Below are positions 14,622-23,586 of a DNA stretch of 64,000 bases, piece by piece. The position numbers and the translations under genes were made by a program. The DNA comes from Prevotella sp. (lineage in GTDB: Bacteria > Bacteroidota > Bacteroidia > Bacteroidales > Bacteroidaceae): assembly GCA_017475265.1 (NCBI GenBank), contig JAFVFY010000013.1, forward strand, positions 1-64,000. The letters run 5' to 3'. Within the stretch, counting starts at the first letter, position 1. Every line of letters begins with the position of its first letter. Below the pieces are notes generated by a model. That model did not search any database and had not been told where the DNA came from. It saw only the letters and a program-made list of their open reading frames with translations.

Positions 14622-16295
14622 TTATATATGATAAACTTTCTTTCCTTCGAAGTAGGTGGCTGCGGGCTTGGCCTCGTGAATCTCTGTCACTGGGCACGAC
14701 AGCACATCCTTATTGACGAGGAGGAAATCTGCATATTTGCCTTCACGGATGCTACCTCGCTCGTTTTCAATGAGCATCTGCTTGGCGACGTTGATGGTCA
14801 GTGATACGATGGCCTGTTCACGTGTCAGGAGCTCTTCAGGCCACCAGGGGGCTCCATTCTCGCCATAAAGAACTCCAGTGACAGCCAGCTCCATCACACT
14901 GAACGGTTCGTCGGGACTGCCACTCGTTGCAGGGAAGTCGGTGTGTGAGGTCACGTGGATGCCGTGATCGAAATAGGACTTCATCGGATAAGACTTGTCC
15001 TCCTGGCCTGCAGGCGTCAGCCCGTGCTCGCGGATGTAGTCAGCGGCCCAGGTGGGGCAGTGGTGCCAGAGCATGCCCGAGGTGACATACATGTTATGGT
15101 CAGCCATGCGCTGATAATCCTCTGCATTGACGTTGCGCACGTGTACCAGCGTGTTGCGCAGCTCGTCCTTTCCACCGTTGGCGTATGCGCTGACAACGGT
15201 ATTGACGGCCTTGTTGCCCATGGTATGGATATGCATGGTGATGCCCTTCGCATTGGTCCTGCGCGTGATGTCGGTCAGCTCCTCCTCGGTCCAGTTGGCA
15301 AGGCCCTGATGGCCGTCGGGGTACAGCGGCTCCACAAATCCCGTACCGCCTTCTACCGTGCCGTCCATGAAGAGCTTGAGCCAGTTGGTCTTGACATGGG
15401 TGGAAGCGTACTTCTGGGCATCGACGGCCTTCTGCAAAGCCTCGTCCACATTCATCCAGCTCTCAACCTCGTAGGTCAATCCCAGCACAATGTTCATGTC
15501 GCCAGCCTGGTCCAACTCCTGGGCTGCCTTGAAGAAATTGTCGGTATAGAAATAGTTGCCCCAGCCGTCGATATACATGGTGTAGCCCTCTGCCAGCAAA
15601 TGCTCCTGCATTTGGGGGATGACGACCTTTGCTACGTCCACGGGATAGAGGTCCTTGTCTAAGAAGGAACGTGTGTATGTGCCGGCCTGTTCTTTCAGGA
15701 GGCCGGTAGGTGTGCCGTCGGCACCCATCACAATCTCGCCGCCACGGATGTCCTTATCCTTCTTGAGCACCGTGCCGTCTGCCTTCATGATGCTGGCATT
15801 GACCAGAGCAAGGGTATTCGCCAGGCCCTTGTGAGCTTCGTCATCGGCAAAGTAAATAGGAATATCGCTGCAGATGGCATCCAGCTGCTGACGGGTAGGC
15901 ATGTTTTCCATGAAGGTGAGGTAACTCCAGCCGAAGCCAAAGATGGACTTCGCCCCTGTCTCCCGGGCCTTCTTGACGGCTGCGGGAACGACCTCCGCCA
16001 GGAACTTGTCGGGAGTCTGCCCAATGGCTACCGTTCCGACTATCGGCAGCGCAACACCTATCGAATAATGGGCGTGGCCGTTACCGCAGGAAGGCATCAC
16101 GAGGCCATTGCCACTGTAGTCCACAATCTCGGTCTTGCCTGCCTCAATATAGGCTTCGGCACCTTTCTTGTCACCCACATAGACATACTTGCCGTCTTTT
16201 ACGGCGAATGCTTCTACCACCTGATTGTTCTCAGAAGTGAAGATCTTACCATAGACCACGAGGTCTGCACTGATATTTACTGAATTCTGTTGCAT
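14622..16295 (-). CDS. Amidohydrolase family 3, cytoplasmic paralog
   Basis: A 557-residue amidohydrolase with GNGHAHY (HAH 74-76), WLKLFMDGT, MHIHTMGNKAVN, LVHVRNV and SHTDFPATSGSPDEPF. It is a close paralog of 8818-10584 (shared ADLVVYGKIFTSENNQ start of the domain) but begins with MQQNSVNIS and has no signal peptide, so it should stay in the cytoplasm. It is downstream of the antiporter gene (28-bp gap) and the esterase block, and is likely the last gene of that transcript. Confidence 0.88.
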   Translation of the reverse strand: MQQNSVNISADLVVYGKIFTSENNQVVEAFAVKDGKYVYVGDKKGAEAYIEAGKTEIVDYSGNGLVMPSCGNGHAHYSIGVALPIVGTVAIGQTPDKFLAEVVPAAVKKARETGAKSIFGFGWSYLTFMENMPTRQQLDAICSDIPIYFADDEAHKGLANTLALVNASIMKADGTVLKKDKDIRGGEIVMGADGTPTGLLKEQAGTYTRSFLDKDLYPVDVAKVVIPQMQEHLLAEGYTMYIDGWGNYFYTDNFFKAAQELDQAGDMNIVLGLTYEVESWMNVDEALQKAVDAQKYASTHVKTNWLKLFMDGTVEGGTGFVEPLYPDGHQGLANWTEEELTDITRRTNAKGITMHIHTMGNKAVNTVVSAYANGGKDELRNTLVHVRNVNAEDYQRMADHNMYVTSGMLWHHCPTWAADYIREHGLTPAGQEDKSYPMKSYFDHGIHVTSHTDFPATSGSPDEPFSVMELAVTGVLYGENGAPWWPEELLTREQAIVSLTINVAKQMLIENERGSIREGKYADFLLVNKDVLSCPVTEIHEAKPAATYFEGKKVYHI

Positions 16296-16323
16296 AGTTT
16301 TTTTATTCTTTAGTTAAGGCTTG

Positions 16324-17685
16324 TTAGTTGTCGCTGTTTTTAGGCTGTTCTTCATCATGAGCACTCATGTTCTTAATAAACAGATTGACAAGATGCTTCA
16401 AGAAGAAGGTATGCTTGACTGCATGGCGCGCCTTGTTTGCTAATGAACTCTTGTTGCCGGATGGTTTAGCCGCCTCTGCTTCTGCCACTTGCTGCTCGCG
16501 CTGGTCGATCTTAGCACGGAAGCTCTCTGAAGCGTGATTATAAAGGAATGTGTAGCATGGTACGGCAGCCTTCATAATATAAGGCGTGAGGAAGGTGGTC
16601 AGCACACTGGCTGCCACGATGATAGGATAGACGACAGGTTCAAGAACACCCAAGCTGGTACCGAGTGAAGCGATGATGAACGAGAACTCGCCAATCTGGA
16701 CGAATGAGAAGCTGGTAAGCATGGCGTCGCGCATCGTCTCACCGCCCCACCAGCACCCCAAGGTGCCAAAGAGAATCATTCCGACGATAATTACCAGACT
16801 GACCCAGAGGATGCTATACCAATATTCCGCCAATGTAGACGGATTGATCAGCATACCCACAGAGATGAAGAAGATAGCAGCAAAGACATTCTTCAGCGGT
16901 GTCATCAGTTTTTCGATACGATGCGACTCCACTGTCTCGGCAAGGATGGATCCCATGACGAAGGCTCCGAGTGCACTGCTGAACCCTGCTTCCTCAGCCG
17001 TCAGCACCATGCCCAGGCACAGACCCAAGGCGAGGATGATAAGCGTCTCGTCATTCAAGTGTTTTTTCACTAAGCGTATCAGTGTCGGGATAATCAGTAT
17101 TCCGCAGATGAACCATGCCGCGAGCGTAATGGCCAGATCGATGACCTTGCTGGCCAACTCGGCACCTTCGAACTGATGGCGGATGGCAATGCTGGAGAGC
17201 AATACCATCAGCACTACAGCCACCACATCCTCGACGATGAGGATGCTGGTCGCTCCCTTGACGAAACGCTCCTTACTCAACCCCGCCTCGTCAATGGCCT
17301 TCATCACGATAGTGGTGCTCGACATGCAAAGCATGCCCGCCAGAAACAGGGAGTTGACCATGTCAAAGTTAGCATCCCATCCCACGAGGTAGCCTAAGAG
17401 CATCATGCCACCGATGATGGTCAACGCACCTATTGCTGCCACCTTGCCGCTGCTGATGAGGTTCTTCAGGCGGAACTCCAGACCGATGCAGAACAACACA
17501 AACAGCACGCCGATGTCGCCCCATGCCTTCACATTGGCCTCATTCACAAGGGTCTCGCCAAACAGATTCGGACCAACCAGGACACCTGCAACGATATAAC
17601 CCAGTACCACTGGCTGCTTTAACAACTTAAACACAATACTGACTACAGCAGCTGTAATCATCAAAATGTATAAATCTTGTACCAT
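16324..17685 (-). CDS. CPA2 cation:proton antiporter (KefB/NapA-like)
   Basis: A membrane antiporter of about 453 residues with 12-13 hydrophobic segments. GYIVAGVLVGPNLFG is the family's N-terminal half motif; EEAGFSSALGAFVMGSILAET and the following segments form the transport core. The cytoplasmic tail is short and has no RCK domain. Start MVQDLYILM at 17685 is chosen because the longer frame to 17742 overlaps the upstream esterase stop (17700) and puts charged residues ahead of the first helix. It probably exchanges Na+ or K+ for protons; acid release by neighbouring esterases could explain its location (inference). Confidence 0.85.
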   Translation of the reverse strand: MVQDLYILMITAAVVSIVFKLLKQPVVLGYIVAGVLVGPNLFGETLVNEANVKAWGDIGVLFVLFCIGLEFRLKNLISSGKVAAIGALTIIGGMMLLGYLVGWDANFDMVNSLFLAGMLCMSSTTIVMKAIDEAGLSKERFVKGATSILIVEDVVAVVLMVLLSSIAIRHQFEGAELASKVIDLAITLAAWFICGILIIPTLIRLVKKHLNDETLIILALGLCLGMVLTAEEAGFSSALGAFVMGSILAETVESHRIEKLMTPLKNVFAAIFFISVGMLINPSTLAEYWYSILWVSLVIIVGMILFGTLGCWWGGETMRDAMLTSFSFVQIGEFSFIIASLGTSLGVLEPVVYPIIVAASVLTTFLTPYIMKAAVPCYTFLYNHASESFRAKIDQREQQVAEAEAAKPSGNKSSLANKARHAVKHTFFLKHLVNLFIKNMSAHDEEQPKNSDN

Positions 17686-17699
17686 AATTATTAAATTTA

Positions 17700-19274
17700 T
17701 CAAAGCATGTAATATTTTGTCAGGAAATAGGTCTTGTCCCAATCCACGATCTTCACCTCAGACTCCTTGGCGGGGTGGATGTCGAACTCGTCGAGGACCA
17801 TCACCTGCTTGTTGTCCAGGTCGTAGAGGGGCCACTCCTTCGCCTTACCGTCGGGAGAAATATCCGCGCTGAGCGACGGGTTGCCGGTCTTGGCGAACTG
17901 CACCCATAGCTTGCGCATGGTCTTCATGAAGATGGCGTCATACTGTCTTCCTTCAATCATTTCCGGATGAGCAAACACGATGGGAACCTCTTCGAAATGT
18001 GCACTCTTCCGGATAGGGTCTGAAGACTCTACTCTATAATAATAGGTATAGGATTTGCCACCACCCTTGGTCTGGCTCTCCGACATTTTGATGGCGCCTT
18101 CGATAAACCAGCTGTGGCCGAACAGACGGCTGTCGGGCTCCCAGTCTTCTACCGCTCCTTCCTTGCAGAACGACTCAATCTTCGCTCTCTCCTCATCCGT
18201 GAGCAGATGGGCATATTTCTTTGTCTTGCGGTCAGCAGCCCACGCTTTGAATCCTTCCACCGTCCAGTCAGCCACGAAGCAGTTCATCTCATCCTTGTTG
18301 CAGCCCTGAAGGAACACGATATCCTTTGCAATACCGTTGACGTATGCTTCCCACGGATCCAAAGGCAGGATACGTTCGTCTCTGACAGGGAAGATGCGTA
18401 ATGCGACGGTAGCGGCGGCTGTATCGATCAGCGTGCGGGCATCGACTTTCATCAGGTCGGCAACGGTCTTGCAGTCGAGAGCCTCCATCAAATCATTCGT
18501 GGTGGAGATGCTCTCTTCCACAGAATTCGTCTGTATGGGGGCGCCGCTTTGTGCGATGACTTTCTGGAAATACTGCTGGGAACCTTTGATCAGCGGTTGC
18601 ATGGTCACGCTTCCGGCACCGGCCGACTCACCCCAGATGGTCACGTTGTCGGGGTCGCCTCCGAAGGCTGCGATATTCTCGTGTACCCACTTCAGGGCCA
18701 TCTTTTGATCCAAAAGTCCCAGGTTCTGTGCGTCGGGATAGTCCTTGCCATCCGGCAGGTGCGACAGATGGAGGAAGCCTAAGACTCCGAGTCTGTAGGG
18801 AACGGTCACGAAGATGACATCGGGATTCTCCTTGACGAGTTCGCTGCAGTCAAACAGGGGAATACCCGTTCCGCCTGCTACGAAAGCGCCACCGTGGATC
18901 CACACCATGACGGGTTTTTTCGTTGATTGGGGGGATTGGTAATCCCCCTCTGCCTTGAACACATTCAGATACAAACAATCCTCACCCTGATAGTCGGTGA
19001 TCGACAGATCCTGACAGGAGAGCTTCGCAAAGTTGTAGGCCTCATAGATGCCGTCGTCCGGCGTTACATCCACCGGTGCTTTCCAGCGCAAGTCGCCGAC
19101 AGGCTGTTTGCCAACGAAGGGGATACCTTTATAGGTAATGACATTCTCCGCCTTCTTTCCGACGAAGGTTCCGTTAATACACTTGACGGCCAATGACAGG
19201 TCGTAATTCTTGCCTTGCAAGCGACCAGAGGTCGAGCGGCCGTCGATAATCTTTTTATTCATGATTTCACTCAT
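17700..19274 (-). CDS. Type-B carboxylesterase, cytoplasmic
   Basis: A 524-residue type-B carboxylesterase without signal peptide. GEDCLYLNV (97-105), HGG (127-129), GESAG (Ser217), NKDEM (acid region) and SAHFEEVPIVF (His). It shares LSLAVKCINGTFVGKK with the three other esterases. Residues 112-119 (YQSPQSTK) come from a palindromic DNA insert, GGGGGATT-N3-AATCCCCC at 18930-18948, also found in the esterase at 20918. It is followed 14 bp later by the antiporter start and belongs to a run of three esterases read in the same direction. Confidence 0.87.
   Translation of the reverse strand: MSEIMNKKIIDGRSTSGRLQGKNYDLSLAVKCINGTFVGKKAENVITYKGIPFVGKQPVGDLRWKAPVDVTPDDGIYEAYNFAKLSCQDLSITDYQGEDCLYLNVFKAEGDYQSPQSTKKPVMVWIHGGAFVAGGTGIPLFDCSELVKENPDVIFVTVPYRLGVLGFLHLSHLPDGKDYPDAQNLGLLDQKMALKWVHENIAAFGGDPDNVTIWGESAGAGSVTMQPLIKGSQQYFQKVIAQSGAPIQTNSVEESISTTNDLMEALDCKTVADLMKVDARTLIDTAAATVALRIFPVRDERILPLDPWEAYVNGIAKDIVFLQGCNKDEMNCFVADWTVEGFKAWAADRKTKKYAHLLTDEERAKIESFCKEGAVEDWEPDSRLFGHSWFIEGAIKMSESQTKGGGKSYTYYYRVESSDPIRKSAHFEEVPIVFAHPEMIEGRQYDAIFMKTMRKLWVQFAKTGNPSLSADISPDGKAKEWPLYDLDNKQVMVLDEFDIHPAKESEVKIVDWDKTYFLTKYYML
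18930..18948. repeat. GGGGATT palindrome inside esterase
   Basis: GGGGGATT, GGT, AATCCCCC: an 8-bp perfect inverted repeat in coding sequence. Related palindromes occur at 22170-22186 and 34087-34103. Confidence 0.7.
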
Positions 19275-19317
19275 CGTTCTGATAAAATAAATTTGTAATT
19301 CAAGCTACACGCCTGTG

Positions 19318-20901
19318 TTAGCAGACCCTCTTGGACGACCCGTTCCCAAGGCGCTCTGCCCAGGACATCATCAGGTCCTCACGCCTTCCGAATATATTCT
19401 TCTGCATGCCGATGGCATCGTCGAAGACCATCGTCTGGCGGTCGTCCCCCGAGAACTTCTTCCACTCGTATTTGTCGGTGGAGGGGTTGCCCGTCCGGGC
19501 GAAGTTGGCCCACATCTCCTTTACGACGTGGCGGAACTCGCACTCGTCGGTCCCAACAGTCTTTCCGCTCCCCATCGGGTCCGGTAAGCTATTGTCGAAA
19601 AGGAAAGGAAGCTCAGCCGCGTGTACCACGCCAAGCTCGGGGGTCAGCACCGGCTTCTTGACAAAATACATATAGGTATTGCCACCAGCGGCAGAGTGCC
19701 TGATGGCCATATTGGTGTTACCGGCGCGGAAGTTGATGTCGTTGCAGTATTGCTCCAACCTGCTCCCCTCGCTCTCGTTTGCGAGTGTGGCCATAAACTC
19801 GTCGTACATAGCCTTCTCCTGGTCGTTGAGCTGCGGGCGATCCCTCTTCGCAATCCATCTCAGCGTATTTAAGAAGCCTTCTTCACCGCCCTCGAACGGG
19901 ACAAAGTACCTGATTTCGTCCTGGTTAGACCCAATTATCAAATCAATCTTGGCCCTCTTCTCGTCTCCCCACATCCCGTACATGACGGCTCGGTCCTCGG
20001 GCAGCGTAACGCCGTCTAAGAGCGGGAAGTTGGCACCTCCGAGAAGGCTGTTCTTGTCAATGGCGTATGCCGTCTGATAGGCTTCTACAAGCTGCTCGGT
20101 GGTGAGTGCCATCAGCTCGTCCATGGTCTGGCAACCCGCTGCGGTGAGGAAGTTCTGCGTGACGAGGATGCCGTGCTCCATCGTGTCGCAGTAGGCGATG
20201 TTGGCGCTTTGTGCGATACATTTCTTGAAGAGCCCCTCGCTTCCGTCGATGAGCGGGAGGAAAGTGACGCTTGCCGAGCCTGCTGACTCGCCGAAAATGG
20301 TCACGTTGTCAGGATTGCCGCCGAACCCGGCGATGTTTTTCTGTACCCACCTGAGGGCCTCAAGCTGGTCAAGCAGGCCGAGGTTGCCTGCCTCCTTGAA
20401 GTTCTCTCCGCCCGGAACCCGCTCGAAGTTCATGAATCCCATGAAGCCGAGCCGGTAATCGATGGACACGAACAGGATGTCGGGGTACTGTTTGGAGAAG
20501 TTGCTAAGGTCGTAGAGGGGCTGCGCTTGGGATTCGGCGCAGAATCCGCCGCCGTGAATCCACACCATGACCGGCTTCTTGGTGTCGGCGCAACTGGTAT
20601 TACAATAGATGTTCAGTACCAGGCAGTCCTCGCCGAACTCCGCCGTTCCATTAGAGTCGTTCAAGGGCCCGATGGGTATGTGGCCGGGCTTTGTGGCGTC
20701 GTACACGCCGTCATCGTCTGCAGCAGGAAGTGCCTTCTGCCAACGAAGCTTCCCCAACGGCTGAGTTGCGTAGGGGATGCCCTTCCAGATAATCAGTTCG
20801 TCAGTCTTCTTGCCGACGAAGGTTCCGTTAATACACTTGACGGCCAACGACTTGTCGTAATTACCGTCGATAATCTTCTGATTTTTATCTTTCTGTTCCA
20901 T
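19318..20901 (-). CDS. Type-B carboxylesterase, cytoplasmic
   Basis: A 527-residue type-B carboxylesterase. EDCLVLNI (91-98), HGGGF (116-120), GESAGS (Ser206), NQDEIRYF and VHAAELPFLF (His). No signal peptide. It keeps the paralog segment KSLAVKCINGTFVGKK but differs more from the others in the C-terminal half, so its substrate may differ. It lies between the esterases at 17700 (43-bp gap) and 20918 (16-bp gap) and is probably co-transcribed. Confidence 0.87.
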   Translation of the reverse strand: MEQKDKNQKIIDGNYDKSLAVKCINGTFVGKKTDELIIWKGIPYATQPLGKLRWQKALPAADDDGVYDATKPGHIPIGPLNDSNGTAEFGEDCLVLNIYCNTSCADTKKPVMVWIHGGGFCAESQAQPLYDLSNFSKQYPDILFVSIDYRLGFMGFMNFERVPGGENFKEAGNLGLLDQLEALRWVQKNIAGFGGNPDNVTIFGESAGSASVTFLPLIDGSEGLFKKCIAQSANIAYCDTMEHGILVTQNFLTAAGCQTMDELMALTTEQLVEAYQTAYAIDKNSLLGGANFPLLDGVTLPEDRAVMYGMWGDEKRAKIDLIIGSNQDEIRYFVPFEGGEEGFLNTLRWIAKRDRPQLNDQEKAMYDEFMATLANESEGSRLEQYCNDINFRAGNTNMAIRHSAAGGNTYMYFVKKPVLTPELGVVHAAELPFLFDNSLPDPMGSGKTVGTDECEFRHVVKEMWANFARTGNPSTDKYEWKKFSGDDRQTMVFDDAIGMQKNIFGRREDLMMSWAERLGNGSSKRVC

Positions 20902-20917
20902 ATTACAATTTTATCAT

Positions 20918-22540
20918 TTAAAGCATATAATATTTGGTCAGGAAATAGGTGCGCTCCCAATCAACGTACTTTCTCTCGGACTCCTTTTCTGGATGGACGT
21001 TGAACTCGTCGAGGACCATTATCTGCTTGTTCTCTAAGTCGTAGAGCGGCCACTCCTTCGCCTTGCCGTCGGGTGAGATGTCGGCACTGAGCGACGGATT
21101 GCCGGTCTTGGCAAACTGCACCCAAAGCTTGCGCATGGTCTTCGTGAAGGTCGCATCGAATGCTCTTCCCGAAAGGTCGCTCAGCTCCGGATGGGCAAAC
21201 ACTGCCGATTGCTCTATCGCATGACCGCTTTTCACCATGGGCACAGAAGCCTCGGGCGTGAATAAGTAGGTGTACACCTTGCCGCCAGCCATGGTCTGGT
21301 TCTCCGACAGTCTGATGGCCGGGGCATTAAAATAGCTCTGGCTGAAGAGTCTGGTGGTTTTCTCCCAGTCTTCTCCTGGCACGCTATTCAAGTAGCTCTC
21401 CACCAGTGCATTCTCTTCGTCCGTCATCAGTTTGGACTTCTTCTCCAAGCGGTCGTTAGCCCATAGGTTCCAACCCTCCGCTCCGAGGGCACCCGCGAAG
21501 ACATTCATCTCATCCTTGTTGCAGCCCACAAGATAGTCTATATCCTTCGCCGCGCCGTTGGCGTAAGCCTCCCACGGATCCTCAGGCAGGTATTCTCCGT
21601 CTCTTTCCGGCCAGATGCGGAATCCGAGTACCTGATATATTCCGAACAAACGTCCCACCGTTTCCGTGAGCACCTCCGGGGCCACTTTCTGAAGGTCGGC
21701 GACGGTCTTGCAGCCAAGCTCCTTCATCACCTCGTTCGTCCAAACGATAGACTCCTCCTTCGATCTCGTCATGGCGGGGGTACCGCTTTGTGTGATGACG
21801 CGCTTGAAATAATTATGGGAGCCTTTGACCAGTGAAATCAGCGTACAACTCGAACCACCTGCAGACTCGCCGAAGATGGTCACGTTGTCAGGGTCGCCAC
21901 CGAAGGCCGCAATATTCTCATGCACCCACTTCAAACCCATCATCTGGTCCATGATGCCTAAATTCTGTGCATCGGGATAATCAGCACCGTCTGGCAGGTG
22001 AGACAGACGCATGAAGCCGTAGGCAGCGAGCCTGTAAGCGACGGTGACAACGATGACATCGGGATTCTCCGTGATGAAGTTGTAGCAATCGTACTGAGGA
22101 TCTACCGTTCCGCCTGTCTCGAAGCCTCCACCGTAAATCCACACCATGACCGGCTTTTTCGTTGATTGAGGAGATTGGGAATCCCCGGCAGCCTTCCATA
22201 CATTCAGGTACAGGCAGTCCTCACCCATAACGTAAAGGGAACAGGGGTCGCCATCGGCCTGAAAGGGGCTTTTCCCATAGTAATAGGCCTCGTAGATGCC
22301 TTCATCTGGTACAACATCCACTGGGGCCTTCCAGCGTAGTTCCCCGACAGGCTGCTTGCCGACAAAGGGAATGCCCTTGTAGGCAATGACGTTATCCTTC
22401 TTCTTGCCGACGAAGGTTCCGTTAATACACTTGACGGCCAGTGACTGGTCATAATTGCCGTCCGTAATCTTTTGGTTCTCACCGTACAGAGCTCTCATGA
22501 ACGCTCTTGCTTCGGCCGAAATATCTTGCTGTTCAATCAT
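20918..22540 (-). CDS. Type-B carboxylesterase, cytoplasmic
   Basis: A 540-residue type-B carboxylesterase with GEDCLYLNV (106-114), a YGGGF oxyanion region in place of the usual HGG (136-140), GESAGG (Ser226), NKDEMNVF and SGHAIEQSAVF (His). No signal peptide; the N-terminus resembles that of the lipoprotein esterase at 10614 (ALYGENQKITDGNY) without the export signal, so one derives from the other. Residues about 121-128 (SQSPQSTK) come from the GGGGATT-type palindrome at 22170-22186. It leads the three-esterase run. Confidence 0.86.
   Translation of the reverse strand: MIEQQDISAEARAFMRALYGENQKITDGNYDQSLAVKCINGTFVGKKKDNVIAYKGIPFVGKQPVGELRWKAPVDVVPDEGIYEAYYYGKSPFQADGDPCSLYVMGEDCLYLNVWKAAGDSQSPQSTKKPVMVWIYGGGFETGGTVDPQYDCYNFITENPDVIVVTVAYRLAAYGFMRLSHLPDGADYPDAQNLGIMDQMMGLKWVHENIAAFGGDPDNVTIFGESAGGSSCTLISLVKGSHNYFKRVITQSGTPAMTRSKEESIVWTNEVMKELGCKTVADLQKVAPEVLTETVGRLFGIYQVLGFRIWPERDGEYLPEDPWEAYANGAAKDIDYLVGCNKDEMNVFAGALGAEGWNLWANDRLEKKSKLMTDEENALVESYLNSVPGEDWEKTTRLFSQSYFNAPAIRLSENQTMAGGKVYTYLFTPEASVPMVKSGHAIEQSAVFAHPELSDLSGRAFDATFTKTMRKLWVQFAKTGNPSLSADISPDGKAKEWPLYDLENKQIMVLDEFNVHPEKESERKYVDWERTYFLTKYYML
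22170..22186. repeat. GGGGATT-type palindrome inside esterase
   Basis: GGAGATT, GGG, AATCCCC: imperfect inverted repeat at the same codon position as the element in the esterase at 17700, so it may predate the duplication. Confidence 0.6.
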
Positions 22541-22614
22541 AGTTTTATTCTTTTTAGTTATTACTTAATAGCGCTGCAAAGCAAGGGTGGCTGCCTGCAT
22601 ACTGCGATAATTTC

Positions 22615-23574
22615 TTACATGTCAGCTTTATAAGCCGCGATACGCTTTGCCACGTTGGCTTTGATGTTGTTGTAGAAGATGGAGTAATCGTCCTGGTGGT
22701 AGCACTGCGGTCCGGCGAGCTCCGTCATCTCATTGGGTATGGCTTTGGCGTTCGTCACTACTGTGCCGCGGGCAAGACACACCTGGGCGTCACCGTCGAT
22801 GTCGCGGATTTCGGTCTTGCCGGTCTTCTCATCTCCTACGATTGAGCCAAGGTTCATGCTGGCGGGTGCATACGTCTCGTCGAGCTTCCAGTTCAGCGGG
22901 TTGATGGCGATTCCATTCTTCGCTATGATGACGCTCGGAATCGGGATGTTCGCCTCCACGTTCTTGGGACCCTCGGCGTGCCAGCTGATGATGACACCCG
23001 TGTCGCTCTCGCTAGTAGCGAACTTCATGTGCGGGTTAGCCTCGAGGTCGTCCTTTGTGATGGAGTAGCCTATGGCGTAGGCGGCCACCATGCGTTTGTA
23101 GTATTCGGGATGCTCCTTGAAGTATTTCTTCAGCACGAGGCGGAGGATGGCCGAGCCTTGGCTGTGTCCTGCGATGACGAACGGGCGTCCGTTGTTGTAG
23201 TTCTCGAAGTAGTAGTCGAGCGCGGCGGTAATGTCGGCGTATGGTATGCCGGAAAGTGCTGCATCGATGTTTCCGTCCTTTTCGAAGGCTTCTGCCGCAT
23301 GTTTCATGCTACTTTGGCGGTAGAACGGGATAAACAAGTTCGTGGATTCCTCGAACACGCTCGACTTAATCGCATGCTCAATCCAGATGCTACCCAGCAC
23401 CTCGGCATTGTCGAGCGTAGCGTAGTCGGGATCGTCCTCGCCAACTCCAAAGTACATTGTCGAGTAGATGTAGAACGTGTCGAATTCCTTGGTGATTTCC
23501 GGAATCTTGTACCAACTGGACTTCTTGGAATAGTCGGTCGTCGCGTTAAGCATACATTTTTCCATTTTTCTCAT
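22615..23574 (-). CDS. DUF3089 family lipase-like hydrolase
   Basis: A 319-residue protein with the DUF3089 pattern: DYSKKSSWYKIPEITKEFDTFYIYST near the start and the nucleophile elbow GHSQGS (Ser138), typical of alpha/beta hydrolases. Relatives usually carry a signal peptide or lipobox ahead of the DYS segment; this one has only MRKMEKCMLNATT, so export may have been lost. Its start is 12 bp behind the stop of AAA cassette B, suggesting the cassette inserted here and took over or removed the original promoter. Substrate unknown. Confidence 0.75.
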   Translation of the reverse strand: MRKMEKCMLNATTDYSKKSSWYKIPEITKEFDTFYIYSTMYFGVGEDDPDYATLDNAEVLGSIWIEHAIKSSVFEESTNLFIPFYRQSSMKHAAEAFEKDGNIDAALSGIPYADITAALDYYFENYNNGRPFVIAGHSQGSAILRLVLKKYFKEHPEYYKRMVAAYAIGYSITKDDLEANPHMKFATSESDTGVIISWHAEGPKNVEANIPIPSVIIAKNGIAINPLNWKLDETYAPASMNLGSIVGDEKTGKTEIRDIDGDAQVCLARGTVVTNAKAIPNEMTELAGPQCYHQDDYSIFYNNIKANVAKRIAAYKADM

Positions 23575-23586
23575 TATAATTTTAGG

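Noticed and set aside
17686-17742. Longer start for the CPA2 antiporter
   Set aside because: It overlaps the preceding esterase end and adds a non-family segment; MVQDLYILM at 17685 fits better.
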